This document shows, piece by piece, positions 7,669-16,541 of a stretch of 27,291 nucleotides of DNA. The stretch spans positions 1 to 27,291 of the forward strand of contig JADWMI010000004.1 of assembly GCA_015767395.1 (NCBI GenBank). The letters run 5' to 3'. Within the stretch, counting starts at the first letter, position 1, and every line of letters starts with the position of its first letter. The DNA comes from Bacteroidota bacterium. Lineage in GTDB: Bacteria > Bacteroidota > Bacteroidia > Flavobacteriales > Flavobacteriaceae. Position numbers and translations under genes: made by a program. The notes beneath the pieces are model-generated. The model saw nothing but the letters and a program-made list of their open reading frames with translations, was not told the DNA's origin and made no database searches.

Positions 7669-8328
7669 ATGGATTACGGAAAAGAATTTAAAAAATTTGC
7701 TACAAAAGAGCAAGGGATTAACAGCATGTACTACGATAAATTAGTAAGCAGTGTTACACCATATATTATTGAAGAACGCCAATTAAACGTAGCACAAATG
7801 GATGTGTTTTCTCGTTTAATGATGGATAGAATTATATTTTTAGGAACAGCTATTGACGATTATGTTGCCAATATTATACAGGCACAATTGTTGTTTTTAG
7901 AAAGTGTAGACAGTTCTAAAGATATTTCAATTTACATCAATTCTCCTGGGGGAGGTGTTTATGCGGGTCTTGGAATATATGATACCATGCAATTTATTAA
8001 GCCTGAAGTAGCAACTATTTGTACAGGTATGGCAGCATCTATGGGTGCTGTTTTAATGTGTGCAGGTGAAAAAGGAAAACGTTCTGCTTTGCCTCATTCA
8101 CGTGTCATGATTCATCAACCTTTAGGAGGTGCACAAGGACAAGCAAGTGATATTGAAATTACTGCTCGTGAAATTATGAAATTGAAGAACGAATTGTATG
8201 AAATAATTTCAAAACATTCAGGTCAAACAATGGAGAAAGTTCACGCTGATTCTGACCGTGATTATTGGATGAAAGCTGACGAAGCAAAAGCTTATGGTAT
8301 GATTGATGAAGTATTAATTAGAAAATAA
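7669..8328 (+). CDS. clpP: ATP-dependent Clp protease proteolytic subunit
   Basis: A 219-residue serine peptidase that forms the double-heptamer degradation chamber used by ClpX. From the chosen ATG the catalytic triad is S124 (GMAASMGAVL), H149 (VMIHQP) and D198 (SDRDYW), with exactly the residue spacing of E. coli S97/H122/D171. INSPGGGVYAGLGIYD is the substrate-contacting glycine-rich strand. An in-frame TTG at 7651 would add six residues (MNKNLK), but the ATG at 7669 gives the usual start of family proteins. clpX follows 46 bases later on the same strand, so they are very likely co-transcribed. A near-consensus box TATCTTTA lies at 7634-7641. No second ClpP is seen here. Confidence 0.95.
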   Translation: MDYGKEFKKFATKEQGINSMYYDKLVSSVTPYIIEERQLNVAQMDVFSRLMMDRIIFLGTAIDDYVANIIQAQLLFLESVDSSKDISIYINSPGGGVYAGLGIYDTMQFIKPEVATICTGMAASMGAVLMCAGEKGKRSALPHSRVMIHQPLGGAQGQASDIEITAREIMKLKNELYEIISKHSGQTMEKVHADSDRDYWMKADEAKAYGMIDEVLIRK

Positions 8329-8374
8329 ATTGGTTATTTTTTTAACTAAATAACAAACAACTAATAGTATTAGG

Positions 8375-9619
8375 ATGGCGAAAGATGAAGTTTTAGAATG
8401 TTCGTTTTGTGGTAGAAAAAAACCAGAAACCGATTTGTTAATAGCTGGATTAGATGCACATATTTGTGATAAGTGTATTGAACAAGCGCATGGAATTGTT
8501 GTAGAAGAGCTTGCAGAAAGTGGTTCAACAACACTTTCTTCTGAGTTAATAGTAAAAAAACCAAAAGAAATAAAAGCTTTTATTGACCAATATATGATTG
8601 GCCAAGATCAAGCAAAAAGAGTAATGTCTGTTGCAGTTTATAACCATTATAAACGATTGTTACAGCCTGAAACGAAAGATAAAGAAGATGTTATTGAAAT
8701 TGAAAAAAGTAACATTATTATTGTTGGTGAAACAGGTACAGGAAAAACATTAATAGCCCGTACAATTGCTAAAATGTTAAACGTTCCTTTTTGTATTGTT
8801 GATGCAACTGTTTTAACAGAGGCCGGTTATGTAGGTGAAGATGTTGAAACCATTTTAACGCGATTGCTGCAGGCGGCAGATTATGATGTAGCAAAAGCTG
8901 AACGTGGTATTGTTTTTATTGATGAAATTGATAAAATTGCTCGTAAAGGTGACAATCCGTCCATAACTAGAGATGTTTCTGGTGAAGGTGTTCAACAAGC
9001 CTTGCTAAAATTATTAGAAGGTTCAGTGGTAAATGTTCCACCAAAAGGAGGAAGAAAACACCCTGATCAAAAATTTATTGAAGTAAATACGAAAGACGTA
9101 TTGTTTATTGCTGGAGGTGCATTTTCAGGAATAGATAAGTTAATTGGAAAAAGATTAAATCGTCAGGCCGTAGGCTATAGCGCATCAATAAAAGAAGATA
9201 AAATTGATGAAGAGAACTTGTTGCAATACATTATTCCTAGTGATTTAAAATCATTTGGATTAATTCCTGAGATTATTGGGCGTTTACCCGTATTAACTCA
9301 TATGGATCCGTTAGATGCAACTACTTTAAGAGCTATTTTAACAGAGCCTAAGAATTCTATTATTAAACAATATAAAAAATTGTTTGATATGGATGGCATC
9401 GAATTTTCTATCAATGAAAAAGCGTTGAATTATATTGTTGGTAAAGCGGTTGAATATAAGTTAGGGGCTCGTGGATTGCGTTCATTATGTGAAGCCATCT
9501 TAACCGATGCCATGTTTGAAATGCCGGGATCTGATGAAAGTGAATTAAAAATTGACAAGAAATACGCTGAAGATAAAATCAACAGATCAACGTTGAAAAG
9601 ATTAAAAGCAGTATCATAA
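8375..9619 (+). CDS. clpX: ATP-dependent Clp protease ATP-binding subunit ClpX
   Basis: A 414-residue AAA+ unfoldase that selects tagged substrates and feeds them to ClpP. The N-terminal zinc-binding dimerisation domain has C9, C12, C31 and C34. Walker A GETGTGKT is at 117-124, Walker B VFIDEID at 179-185, the pore-loop GYVGED around 150-155, and the sensor-2 GARGLR near the C-terminus. The ClpP-docking loop, IGF in E. coli at 268-270, aligns with VGY at 265-267. A strong terminator follows 25 bases after the stop and closes the clpP-clpX unit. Length and motifs are complete; no oddities beyond the VGY loop. Confidence 0.97.
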   Translation: MAKDEVLECSFCGRKKPETDLLIAGLDAHICDKCIEQAHGIVVEELAESGSTTLSSELIVKKPKEIKAFIDQYMIGQDQAKRVMSVAVYNHYKRLLQPETKDKEDVIEIEKSNIIIVGETGTGKTLIARTIAKMLNVPFCIVDATVLTEAGYVGEDVETILTRLLQAADYDVAKAERGIVFIDEIDKIARKGDNPSITRDVSGEGVQQALLKLLEGSVVNVPPKGGRKHPDQKFIEVNTKDVLFIAGGAFSGIDKLIGKRLNRQAVGYSASIKEDKIDEENLLQYIIPSDLKSFGLIPEIIGRLPVLTHMDPLDATTLRAILTEPKNSIIKQYKKLFDMDGIEFSINEKALNYIVGKAVEYKLGARGLRSLCEAILTDAMFEMPGSDESELKIDKKYAEDKINRSTLKRLKAVS

Positions 9620-9644
9620 TATCTAAAAATTTACAAAGAAAATT

Positions 9645-9679
9645 AAATCACCCTTTATCAATTAAAGGGTGATTTTTTT
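9645..9679 (+). terminator. Rho-independent terminator of clpP-clpX
   Basis: AAATCACCCTTT (9645-9656) and AAAGGGTGATTT (9664-9675) form a perfect 12-bp stem with a 7-base loop, and the run of Ts continues to 9679. It lies 25 bases after the clpX stop and 50 bases before dnaG. Confidence 0.9.
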
Positions 9680-9728
9680 ATCTAAAATTTGTAATTTAGA
9701 AAACTTAAACTAAGACCATTAAATAAAA

Positions 9729-11771
9729 TTGATTTCAAGAAGTACCATAGATACCGTTTTTGAAACTGCTCGAGTAGAGGAGGTTATTGGAGAATTTGTT
9801 CAATTGAAGAAGGCAGGAAGTAATTTTAAAGGCTTAAGTCCGTTTTCTGACGAACGTTCACCTTCTTTTATGGTTTCGCCTGTAAAAGGGATTTGGAAAG
9901 ATTTTAGTACAGGAAAAGGAGGGAATGCAGTTTCATTTTTAATGGAACATGAGCATTATTCATATCCTGAAGCTATTCGGTACTTGGCGAAAAAGTACAA
10001 TATTGAAATTGATGAAATTGAACAAACGGATGAACAAAAGCAACATGCCGATGAGCGTGAAAGTATGTTTTTGGTTTCAGAATATGCACGAGATTATTTT
10101 CATAAAATTTTATTAGAAGATGGACAAGGGAAAGCCATTGGCTTAAGTTATTTTAAAGAACGTGGCTTTACCGATGAAACAATTAAAAAGTTTCAATTGG
10201 GTTATGCTTTAAATGAATGGAGTGCTTTTACCTCTGAAGCATTAAACAAAGGTTACAATTTAAAATATTTAGAAGCTACAGGACTTACCATTGTAAAGCA
10301 AGATCTTCTTGCTGCATCAGGCACCAAGCAATTCGATCGTTTTAAAGGCCGTGTTTTGTTTCCAATTCATAGTATGAGTGGTCGTGTACTTGGTTTTGGT
10401 GGAAGAATATTGGTCAACGATAAAAAAGCAGCCAAATATTTAAATTCACCTGAAAGTGATATTTACCATAAAAGCAATGTTTTATATGGTATTCATTATG
10501 CCAAACAAAGTATTGCCAAAGAAGATAACTGTTATTTGGTTGAAGGATATACCGATGTTATTTCAATGTATCAATCGGGTGTTGAAAATGTAGTGTCATC
10601 TTCTGGAACGGCACTAACTGAGAATCAAATTCGTTTGGTGAATAGGCTTACTAAAAATATTACCATTCTTTTTGATGGAGATGCTGCTGGTATTAGAGCA
10701 TCTATTAGAGGTATTGACTTGATTTTAGAACAGGGAATGAATGTGAAAGTTCTCATGTTTCCTGATGGCGATGATCCAGATAGTTTTGCCAAAAAAGTAT
10801 CAAAAGAAGAATTAAAGGAATATTTAAAAAACAATTCCAAAGATTTTATCAATTTTAAAGTTTCCTTATTAATGGAGGAAGCGAAATCTGATCCGGTTAA
10901 AAAGGCTGGACTGATTAGAGATATTGTGATTAGTATTTCTAAAATTCCGGATAGAATTCAACAAGAAGTATATATTCAGGAGTGTTCCAGAATTATGGAC
11001 ATTTCTGAAAGTGTTTTGTTTAATGAACTGGCGCAACTTAATAGTAAAGCAAGTAGAGAAGTTTCAAAGAAAAAAACTTCAAGTAGTAAAAACTATAATA
11101 AACAAGCTCAAAATAGACCTGATCCAAATGAGCCACCTTTAGATGTTTTATACCCTGAAGCTGCTCAGTTTCAAAAAACACCACAAGTTGAAAAAGTTGA
11201 TGAATTAGAAAAATACGAAAGAGAAATTGTTAGAATATTATTATTGTACGGAAATAATTCCGATGAATTTGAAGATTATGTAGAGGGTGAAATGGTTGAT
11301 GGAAACAATGGTGAAAAAATAAAAAAAGAAAAATTCATCAATGTGATTTCAAAGGAAATATATTTAAGTTTACAAGAAGATGAAATTGAATTTGCTACAA
11401 AACTTTTTCGAGAAGTATATTTTGAAGTAATAAATCATCTTAATCAGGATGAAATTATTTCAATAGATGCCTTAGTAAATCATACGAATTCAGAAATATC
11501 AACTTTGGTTACTAGTATTTTAATGGATGATGAAAAATATCTATTAAGTGATTGGGATAAAAAAGGTATTCCAGTTAAAAAAGGGAAAGATGTTCAAACC
11601 AAAGCAGTATTAGATGCTATTTATAATTTACGACGTATATTAATTGAACAAAAAATCAAATCCCTTATCGTTGAGATGAGTGAAAGCGAACGTCATCTTA
11701 CTTTGGAAAGCATAACCAATTACACCCAACTAAAAAATCGATTAGCAGACCGTTTGAATAGAGTCGTGTAA
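9729..11771 (+). CDS. dnaG: DNA primase DnaG with a zinc-ribbon domain lacking all zinc ligands
   Basis: A 680-residue primase that makes RNA primers at the replication fork. An in-frame stop at 9720-9722 leaves TTG at 9729 as the only credible start, and MISRSTIDTVFETARVEEVIGEF is the normal opening of the family. The N-terminal CHC2 domain keeps its framework (SPFSDERSPSF, then GKGGNAVSFLMEHE), but the four ligand positions, which keep the CX2H-X17-CX2C spacing, read S37, S40, D58 and T61. The TOPRIM catalytic core is intact: E272 in VEGYTD, D316 and D318 in FDGDAAG, and DDPDS at 348-352. A charged linker (~430-490) leads to the C-terminal helicase-interaction domain. Residues elsewhere look normal, so the gene is functional rather than decayed. 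It ends convergently with the gene at 11786. Confidence 0.95.
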   Translation: MISRSTIDTVFETARVEEVIGEFVQLKKAGSNFKGLSPFSDERSPSFMVSPVKGIWKDFSTGKGGNAVSFLMEHEHYSYPEAIRYLAKKYNIEIDEIEQTDEQKQHADERESMFLVSEYARDYFHKILLEDGQGKAIGLSYFKERGFTDETIKKFQLGYALNEWSAFTSEALNKGYNLKYLEATGLTIVKQDLLAASGTKQFDRFKGRVLFPIHSMSGRVLGFGGRILVNDKKAAKYLNSPESDIYHKSNVLYGIHYAKQSIAKEDNCYLVEGYTDVISMYQSGVENVVSSSGTALTENQIRLVNRLTKNITILFDGDAAGIRASIRGIDLILEQGMNVKVLMFPDGDDPDSFAKKVSKEELKEYLKNNSKDFINFKVSLLMEEAKSDPVKKAGLIRDIVISISKIPDRIQQEVYIQECSRIMDISESVLFNELAQLNSKASREVSKKKTSSSKNYNKQAQNRPDPNEPPLDVLYPEAAQFQKTPQVEKVDELEKYEREIVRILLLYGNNSDEFEDYVEGEMVDGNNGEKIKKEKFINVISKEIYLSLQEDEIEFATKLFREVYFEVINHLNQDEIISIDALVNHTNSEISTLVTSILMDDEKYLLSDWDKKGIPVKKGKDVQTKAVLDAIYNLRRILIEQKIKSLIVEMSESERHLTLESITNYTQLKNRLADRLNRVV

Positions 11772-11785
11772 TTTACTTTTTTAGT

Positions 11786-12397
11786 CTATTTTTTAATGGA
11801 GCATCCTATTGCTTTGGTATTTGTTAAAGCTGGTTTTTTACCTTCCAATAAAGCATCAACAGCATTTTCTACATATTTTTCAGTAACAGCATTAGCATCT
11901 TGCGAATTGTTATCAATGGCACCAATATATTCAACTATTAAATTTTCATTTTCTTTGTTTAATAAAAATACATGAGGTGTTCTAGTAGCACCGTATTGAG
12001 GATAAATATTTTGTCCGTCATCAAATAAATAAGGGAACGTAAAACCTTTTTCTTTTGCTCTTACCTGCATATCACTAAAGTCATCTCCTTTTTTAACGGC
12101 TGGATTGTTTGGGTTGATAGCGATTACAGGATATCCTTTTTCTTTGTATTTTTTATCTAATTCATTAATTCGATCCTCATAGGCAACTGAGTAAGGACAA
12201 GTATTACAAGTGAAAATTATAATGAATCCTTTTGCGTCATGATAATTGGCCATAGAGACCATTTTATTGTCTATGTTTTTTAGGCTAAAATCAGTCGCTT
12301 TATCTCCAATTTTATAACCTTCTGAAGTACTTTTTAAACCAAATGCAGTGATTAGAGTAAACACTATTAAAACCAAACTTATTTTTAATTTTTGCAT
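11786..12397 (-). CDS. Exported thioredoxin-fold / peroxiredoxin-like protein (CNTCP motif)
   Basis: A 203-residue protein with a Sec signal peptide (MQKLKISLVLIVFTLITAFG) and an AhpC/TSA-type thioredoxin fold: IGDKATDFSLKNIDNKMVSM, then IIIFTCNTCPYSVAYEDRI. The CxxC pair is C64 and C67. ATRTPHVFLLN carries the cis-proline strand typical of thioredoxin folds. A further cysteine, C199, sits four residues from the end in AIGCSIKK and could be a resolving or metal-binding residue. It begins two bases after the stop of the TlpA-like gene, so the pair forms an operon for thiol-disulfide or peroxide chemistry in the periplasm. The exact substrate is unknown. Confidence 0.8.
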   Translation of the reverse strand: MQKLKISLVLIVFTLITAFGLKSTSEGYKIGDKATDFSLKNIDNKMVSMANYHDAKGFIIIFTCNTCPYSVAYEDRINELDKKYKEKGYPVIAINPNNPAVKKGDDFSDMQVRAKEKGFTFPYLFDDGQNIYPQYGATRTPHVFLLNKENENLIVEYIGAIDNNSQDANAVTEKYVENAVDALLEGKKPALTNTKAIGCSIKK

Positions 12398-12399
12398 AA

Positions 12400-12927
12400 T
12401 TAATTTGTTTTTGAAATTTTCATTAATTCGTTTTCTAGTTCTTTATATGTAAAAGATTGTTCAAAAAATGCACGCGTATTTTTGTTGTAAATAAAAGTTG
12501 CAGGAATGGCTCCAGACCATTCTGGACTTACTTTAGGAATCCATTTATTTTGATCAGAATCAGTCATTAGGACTACTTTTGGCTGAATATCATGTTCTTT
12601 TATAAACGGAATCAATCGAGTCTCAACCTGTTTTTTAAAATCCAAACTCACTAAAATTACTTCGACATTTTTGTTTTTATAGTTTTTATATAATTTTTGA
12701 AATGCAGGTAATTCTTCTACACAAGGTTTGCACCAGGTTGCCCAAAAGTTGATCACATAGGTTTTGTCGTCATTTTTATTCAACAGCAATTCCAAGCCAT
12801 CGTAATCAATAAAATCAATTTTAACATCAATTGATTTTTCAGCAGTTGCATTTTCTTCAGGTTTCACCTTTAAATTACACGAAGTAAAAGTGATTAAGAG
12901 AGTTAGTATAACGAAGGTTGTTCTCAT
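12400..12927 (-). CDS. TlpA-family thioredoxin-like lipoprotein
   Basis: A 175-residue thiol-disulfide reductase anchored as a lipoprotein. The N-terminus MRTTFVILTLLITFTSC places the lipobox cysteine at residue 17. The active site is WATWCKPC with C66 and C69, preceded by VINF; ATFIYN carries the cis-proline strand. Such proteins reduce disulfides for cytochrome c maturation or for partner proteins. A longer frame opens at 12978, but it would put 17 residues in front of the signal peptide and start upstream of a good TATATTTG promoter, so 12927 is preferred. It is first in an operon with the peroxiredoxin-like gene. Confidence 0.85.
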   Translation of the reverse strand: MRTTFVILTLLITFTSCNLKVKPEENATAEKSIDVKIDFIDYDGLELLLNKNDDKTYVINFWATWCKPCVEELPAFQKLYKNYKNKNVEVILVSLDFKKQVETRLIPFIKEHDIQPKVVLMTDSDQNKWIPKVSPEWSGAIPATFIYNKNTRAFFEQSFTYKELENELMKISKTN

Positions 12928-12945
12928 AATTAAATTTAAATATAT

Positions 12946-12978
12946 CAAATATATATTTTGATTTAAAATAATTAACAA
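12946..12978 (-). promoter_or_regulatory. Putative promoter (TTG - 22 bp - TATATTTG) of the TlpA-like operon
   Basis: On the minus strand a TTG at 12978-12976 and TATATTTG at 12953-12946 are separated by 22 bases, close to the usual Bacteroidetes spacing. Transcription would start near 12940, about 12 bases before the ATG. TTAAC (12972-12976) and GTTAA (12981-12985) form an inverted repeat over the -33 region. Confidence 0.5.
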
Positions 12979-13038
12979 TCGTTAACATTTATAGAGGGGA
13001 TATTAAATTAATTTTCAGCCTTTCTGAAGCACGAATTA

Positions 13039-14688
13039 TTAATTAAAACCATCGCTTTCAGTTTGTCTAGCATCGGTAATTATTTCATCGGGATAATTAA
13101 ATAATTCTAAAATTTTTATGGCATTTCGGGTTTTTAATTTTCCGTTTTTTAATTTATGATCAAATATTAAAGCGTCACCTTCAATTTGTTCACTAAAGTG
13201 ATATAATTCATAGTTTTCCACTTCTAATAAACTAGTTAATTCTATGTCATGTGTTGAAACTAATACTGTATGGTTTTTTTTATTCAGAAAAGATAAAATT
13301 GCCTTGCCTCCCGAAATTCGTTCAATTGTATTGGTTCCTTTAAAAATTTCATCTAAAACAAATAGACAAGGATCATTGCTTTTTGAAGCTTCCAGTAATT
13401 TTTTAATACTTAAAACTTCTTCTAAATAATAACTTGTATCTTCCAGTAAATCATCTGTGATTCTTATAGAAGAATAAATCTTTAAATAAGGTGCCGTATA
13501 TGTTTCGGCAAAACATATATTTAGAGATTGTGCTAATATGCTATTAATAGCCATCGTCCGAATAAATGTAGTTTTTCCAGACATATTTGAGCCGGTTAGT
13601 AGCATACTATTGTTAATTAAATTTACATTATTTGCAATGCAATTTTTAATTAGTGGGTGGTATATTTCTTTTGATATTAATTGTTTTTCTTTTGTAAAAG
13701 TCGGGGTGCATAATTTTTTATTACCCGCTTTTAACGATGCTGTTGATATGGCTGCATCAATTTCACCAATAAATAAAAATAACTTTTCTATACTTTCTTT
13801 TTCTTTGGAAATAGCATCTATAAAGCTGAAAAACACAATGTATTCAATATTGAAAAGGATTTTAAAAAATTCAACAACAAACCAAATAAGAAATACAAAT
13901 TCATTGTCTATATTCTTTTCAAATGCAATAAATTCTGTTTTTAATTGAATTTTTTCAACCTTTTTAATGAAAGAGAAGTTTTTGTAAAGTAATTTTATTT
14001 CAGAACTTTCAGAAAGTTTTTTACCAACGCGAAGGCTTTTGGATAATTGCCGTACCCCATTTAAATAATAATTGATATTAGATTTGTTTCTATAATGAAA
14101 AAACAGGTTGACTATCAGAATTGCAACAATTAGTAATGCGAAAATTGGGTAAAAGAAGACTAAAAAAACAGATACCAAAGCTGTTATAGACAGTAATTTA
14201 ACCAGCCATAATATTTTTGGTTTTTCAATTTGTTTGCCATTAATTAATTCTTCTAAATAGTAAGAATCGTTTGAACTTAATTTTGAAAGCAATAATTGGC
14301 AATGAATACTTAACGTTTTGTTGTGTTCAAAAAGAGAAGTTAAGGTGTTGAACTTTAGTAAGTGTTCAATATTTCCAATTGTTCTTAGTTTAAAATATAA
14401 ATATTGCTGACCAATTTTTGAAGTAGTTCTGTCTATAAACTTAAAAATTTCATCAAGGTCTAGGTCGCTTTTACATTTCTCTGAAATGATGTGAAAAGCA
14501 CTATTTTTATGTTCATTGTTTTCAAAATATTTTCCAATTACATAAAAGTTAAAGTAATCTTCTTTTTTAGATTTCCCCCAATGTTCAAATAACCATTTTT
14601 TAAGACTGGCTGTTTTCTTTTTCCTAGAATAGTTGGTGGCTAAGAAAGCAATAATTATAATAAAAAACAGTCCTAAAATCCAATTCAT
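13039..14688 (-). CDS. Membrane-anchored MutS-family ATPase of unknown function
   Basis: A 549-residue protein whose C-terminal ~220 residues are a MutS/ABC-type ATPase: Walker A GSNMSGKT at 366-373, signature-like loop ISGG near 458-461, Walker B CLFVLDEIFKGTNT at ~441-454, and the switch histidine in VSTHD at H480. These match the MutS motifs TGPNMxGKS, DEIGRGTST and TH closely. The N-terminus is unlike mismatch-repair MutS: residues 3-18 are a hydrophobic helix followed by SRKKK, and residues ~163-197 form one long or two short further hydrophobic segments. The mismatch-recognition and connector domains are absent, while a lever/clamp-like helical region remains. A role in DNA metabolism at the membrane is possible but unproven. 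nadE lies 44 bases upstream on the same strand. Confidence 0.85.
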   Translation of the reverse strand: MNWILGLFFIIIIAFLATNYSRKKKTASLKKWLFEHWGKSKKEDYFNFYVIGKYFENNEHKNSAFHIISEKCKSDLDLDEIFKFIDRTTSKIGQQYLYFKLRTIGNIEHLLKFNTLTSLFEHNKTLSIHCQLLLSKLSSNDSYYLEELINGKQIEKPKILWLVKLLSITALVSVFLVFFYPIFALLIVAILIVNLFFHYRNKSNINYYLNGVRQLSKSLRVGKKLSESSEIKLLYKNFSFIKKVEKIQLKTEFIAFEKNIDNEFVFLIWFVVEFFKILFNIEYIVFFSFIDAISKEKESIEKLFLFIGEIDAAISTASLKAGNKKLCTPTFTKEKQLISKEIYHPLIKNCIANNVNLINNSMLLTGSNMSGKTTFIRTMAINSILAQSLNICFAETYTAPYLKIYSSIRITDDLLEDTSYYLEEVLSIKKLLEASKSNDPCLFVLDEIFKGTNTIERISGGKAILSFLNKKNHTVLVSTHDIELTSLLEVENYELYHFSEQIEGDALIFDHKLKNGKLKTRNAIKILELFNYPDEIITDARQTESDGFN

Positions 14689-14732
14689 AGCTTTTGTATT
14701 TAGTCAAAATTTTATAGGATGTTGGCAACAAC

Positions 14733-15521
14733 CTATTTCAAATGTTCGGGAATCATACAAACTGGAATTGGATCCATTTTATGTTTATTTGCACTATTTC
14801 TTTGTATATAAATTGCAAATACTTCTTTTTCTCTACCTTCAAAGTCCTCAATATTTTTTCCTGACTCAGCTTTTTTCATTGCCCATTCTAATTCATCATA
14901 GCTGGCACCAATTTGATCTTCATCGGTTTTTTCATCTCCCCATAATCCATCGGTTGGAGGTGCAATTACAATATCTGTATTTATACCTAAATATTTGGCA
15001 ATCTCATAAACTTCAGATTTCATTAAATCTGCTATGGGGCTTAAATCTACGCCGCCATCTCCATATTTTGTAAAAAAGCCTACACCAAAATCTTCAACTT
15101 TATTTCCAGTTCCAGCAACTAAATAACCATGAAGTGCCGCAAAATAATACAATGAAGTCATTCTAAGTCTGGCGCGCGTATTGGCCAACGACATTAAACG
15201 GTCTTCTTCATTAGTAACAGGTGGAAAATTAGCTATTAAATTATCAAATACAGGTGTTAAGTTTACCTGTGTCATGTTTACATCGTCAAAGTTTTCCTTT
15301 AACCAATTTATATGCTTGTAAGCTCTTGTAACTTGACTGTCACCTTGATGAATTGGCATTTCTAAACAGAGTAGTGGTAAGCCAGTTTTAGCACATAGAG
15401 CAGAAGTTACAGCAGAATCTATGCCTCCAGAGACTCCAATTACAAAACCATTTACTTTAGATTTAGTAGCATAATCTTTTAACCAATTCACAATATAATC
15501 AACAACCTTTTCTGTATTCAT
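14733..15521 (-). CDS. nadE: NH3-dependent NAD+ synthetase
   Basis: A 262-residue N-type ATP pyrophosphatase that converts deamido-NAD to NAD with ATP and ammonia. The PP-loop SGGIDS is at 31-36, RLRMTSLYYFAALHGYLVAG forms the dimer/NAD site, and GTGNKVEDFGVGFFTKYGDG with LSPIADLMKSEVYE are the usual NadE segments. There is no N-terminal nitrilase (glutaminase) domain, so ammonia must be free or come from a partner. It is divergent from gldB with 60 bases between the starts. Downstream lies the membrane MutS homolog, probably co-transcribed. Confidence 0.93.
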   Translation of the reverse strand: MNTEKVVDYIVNWLKDYATKSKVNGFVIGVSGGIDSAVTSALCAKTGLPLLCLEMPIHQGDSQVTRAYKHINWLKENFDDVNMTQVNLTPVFDNLIANFPPVTNEEDRLMSLANTRARLRMTSLYYFAALHGYLVAGTGNKVEDFGVGFFTKYGDGGVDLSPIADLMKSEVYEIAKYLGINTDIVIAPPTDGLWGDEKTDEDQIGASYDELEWAMKKAESGKNIEDFEGREKEVFAIYIQRNSANKHKMDPIPVCMIPEHLK

Positions 15522-15581
15522 ACTTAAACTTTTTATGTAATTTTAGCGTTTTAAAAAATAGAATTGTAAATATAGTATTTA

Positions 15582-16541
15582 ATGAACAAATTTGTAAGTG
15601 TACTAGTTATTTTATTGGTCATAGTTTCTTGTCAAAATGAACTCGAAAAAAAAGTAGATGTATCAGGAATTGAAGTTGAAGTTTCTATAGATAGGTTCGA
15701 TCAAAAGTTTTATAAAACCACCATTGAAACCCTTCCAAAAATAAAAAGTGACTATCCTTTTTTATTTCCTGAGCAAAACCCTGATAGTGTTTGGTTAAAT
15801 AGAATTAATAATGAAGATGAAATTGAATTGTTTAAAAAGGCTCAGGCTGTTTTTGAAAATTTTGAATCTGAAGAATTACAAATAGAAGCATTATTTAAAC
15901 ATATAAAATACTACCACCCAACTTTTAATTCGCCACAAATTTTAACCTTAATTAGCAACATAGATTTTCAGAACAAAGTGTTGTATTCTGAAAATTTCTT
16001 ATTTATTTCACTAGATATGTATTTAGGAGGGAATGATGAGGCTTATAATAATTTTCCTATGTATTTAGCACGTAATTTTGATAAATCTCAGCTAGGCGTT
16101 GATATGGCAAATGCAATTGGAGGATTTTACTTTTCGCCACCAAATAGTCGTCAATTTGTTGATTTATTGATTAATGAGGGGAAAAAAATGTATCAACTAG
16201 ATTGTTATTTACCAACAGCTTCTGATGCTCAAAAAATGGGTTATAGTGTTGAAAATATAGAATGGGCGATTTCAAATGAAGTGCCCGTTTGGAAATTTTT
16301 TATTGAAAATAAATTGTTGTACAGTACAGATTCAAATTTGTATACTCGTTTTATTTCTGATGCACCATTTTCAAAATTTTTTATTGATATTGATAAAGAA
16401 TCTCCAGGTAAAATTGGTGTTTGGTTGGGATGGCAAATTGTACGTTCATATATGAGAAATAATGATGTAACTTTGCAGCAACTTTTGGAAACCAATAGTG
16501 AAGAAATATTTAAAAATTCTAAATACAAACCAAAAAAATAA
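15582..16541 (+). CDS. gldB: Gliding motility lipoprotein GldB
   Basis: A 319-residue lipoprotein with the signal MNKFVSVLVILLVIVSC, giving a lipidated Cys at residue 17. The mature part matches GldB by several conserved stretches: VSIDRFDQKFY, NFLFISLDMYLGGND, YLARNFDKSQLG, LDCYLPTASDAQKMGY and KIGVWLGWQIVRSYM. In Flavobacterium johnsoniae GldB is required for gliding and for processes tied to the same machinery, such as chitin use. Its stop codon overlaps the gldC start by one base (TAATG), so translation is probably coupled. Its presence is the best single indicator of a gliding Flavobacteriaceae host. Confidence 0.92.
   Translation: MNKFVSVLVILLVIVSCQNELEKKVDVSGIEVEVSIDRFDQKFYKTTIETLPKIKSDYPFLFPEQNPDSVWLNRINNEDEIELFKKAQAVFENFESEELQIEALFKHIKYYHPTFNSPQILTLISNIDFQNKVLYSENFLFISLDMYLGGNDEAYNNFPMYLARNFDKSQLGVDMANAIGGFYFSPPNSRQFVDLLINEGKKMYQLDCYLPTASDAQKMGYSVENIEWAISNEVPVWKFFIENKLLYSTDSNLYTRFISDAPFSKFFIDIDKESPGKIGVWLGWQIVRSYMRNNDVTLQQLLETNSEEIFKNSKYKPKK

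Noticed and set aside
9167..9175. Altered ClpP-docking loop in ClpX (VGY instead of IGF)
   Set aside because: The change is conservative and, from memory, usual in flavobacterial ClpX, so it is not evidence for lost ClpP binding.
12928..12978. N-terminal extension of the TlpA-like lipoprotein (start at 12978)
   Set aside because: It would begin upstream of a good TATATTTG promoter and place 17 residues before the lipoprotein signal.
13538..13948. Plus-strand open frame of 136 codons with hydrophobic stretches
   Set aside because: It is opposite the ATPase motifs of the MutS-like gene and has no own family features.
14633..15073. Plus-strand open frame of 146 codons across the nadE/MutS-like junction
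   Set aside because: It lies opposite nadE motifs and reads as low-complexity Leu/His/Tyr antisense.
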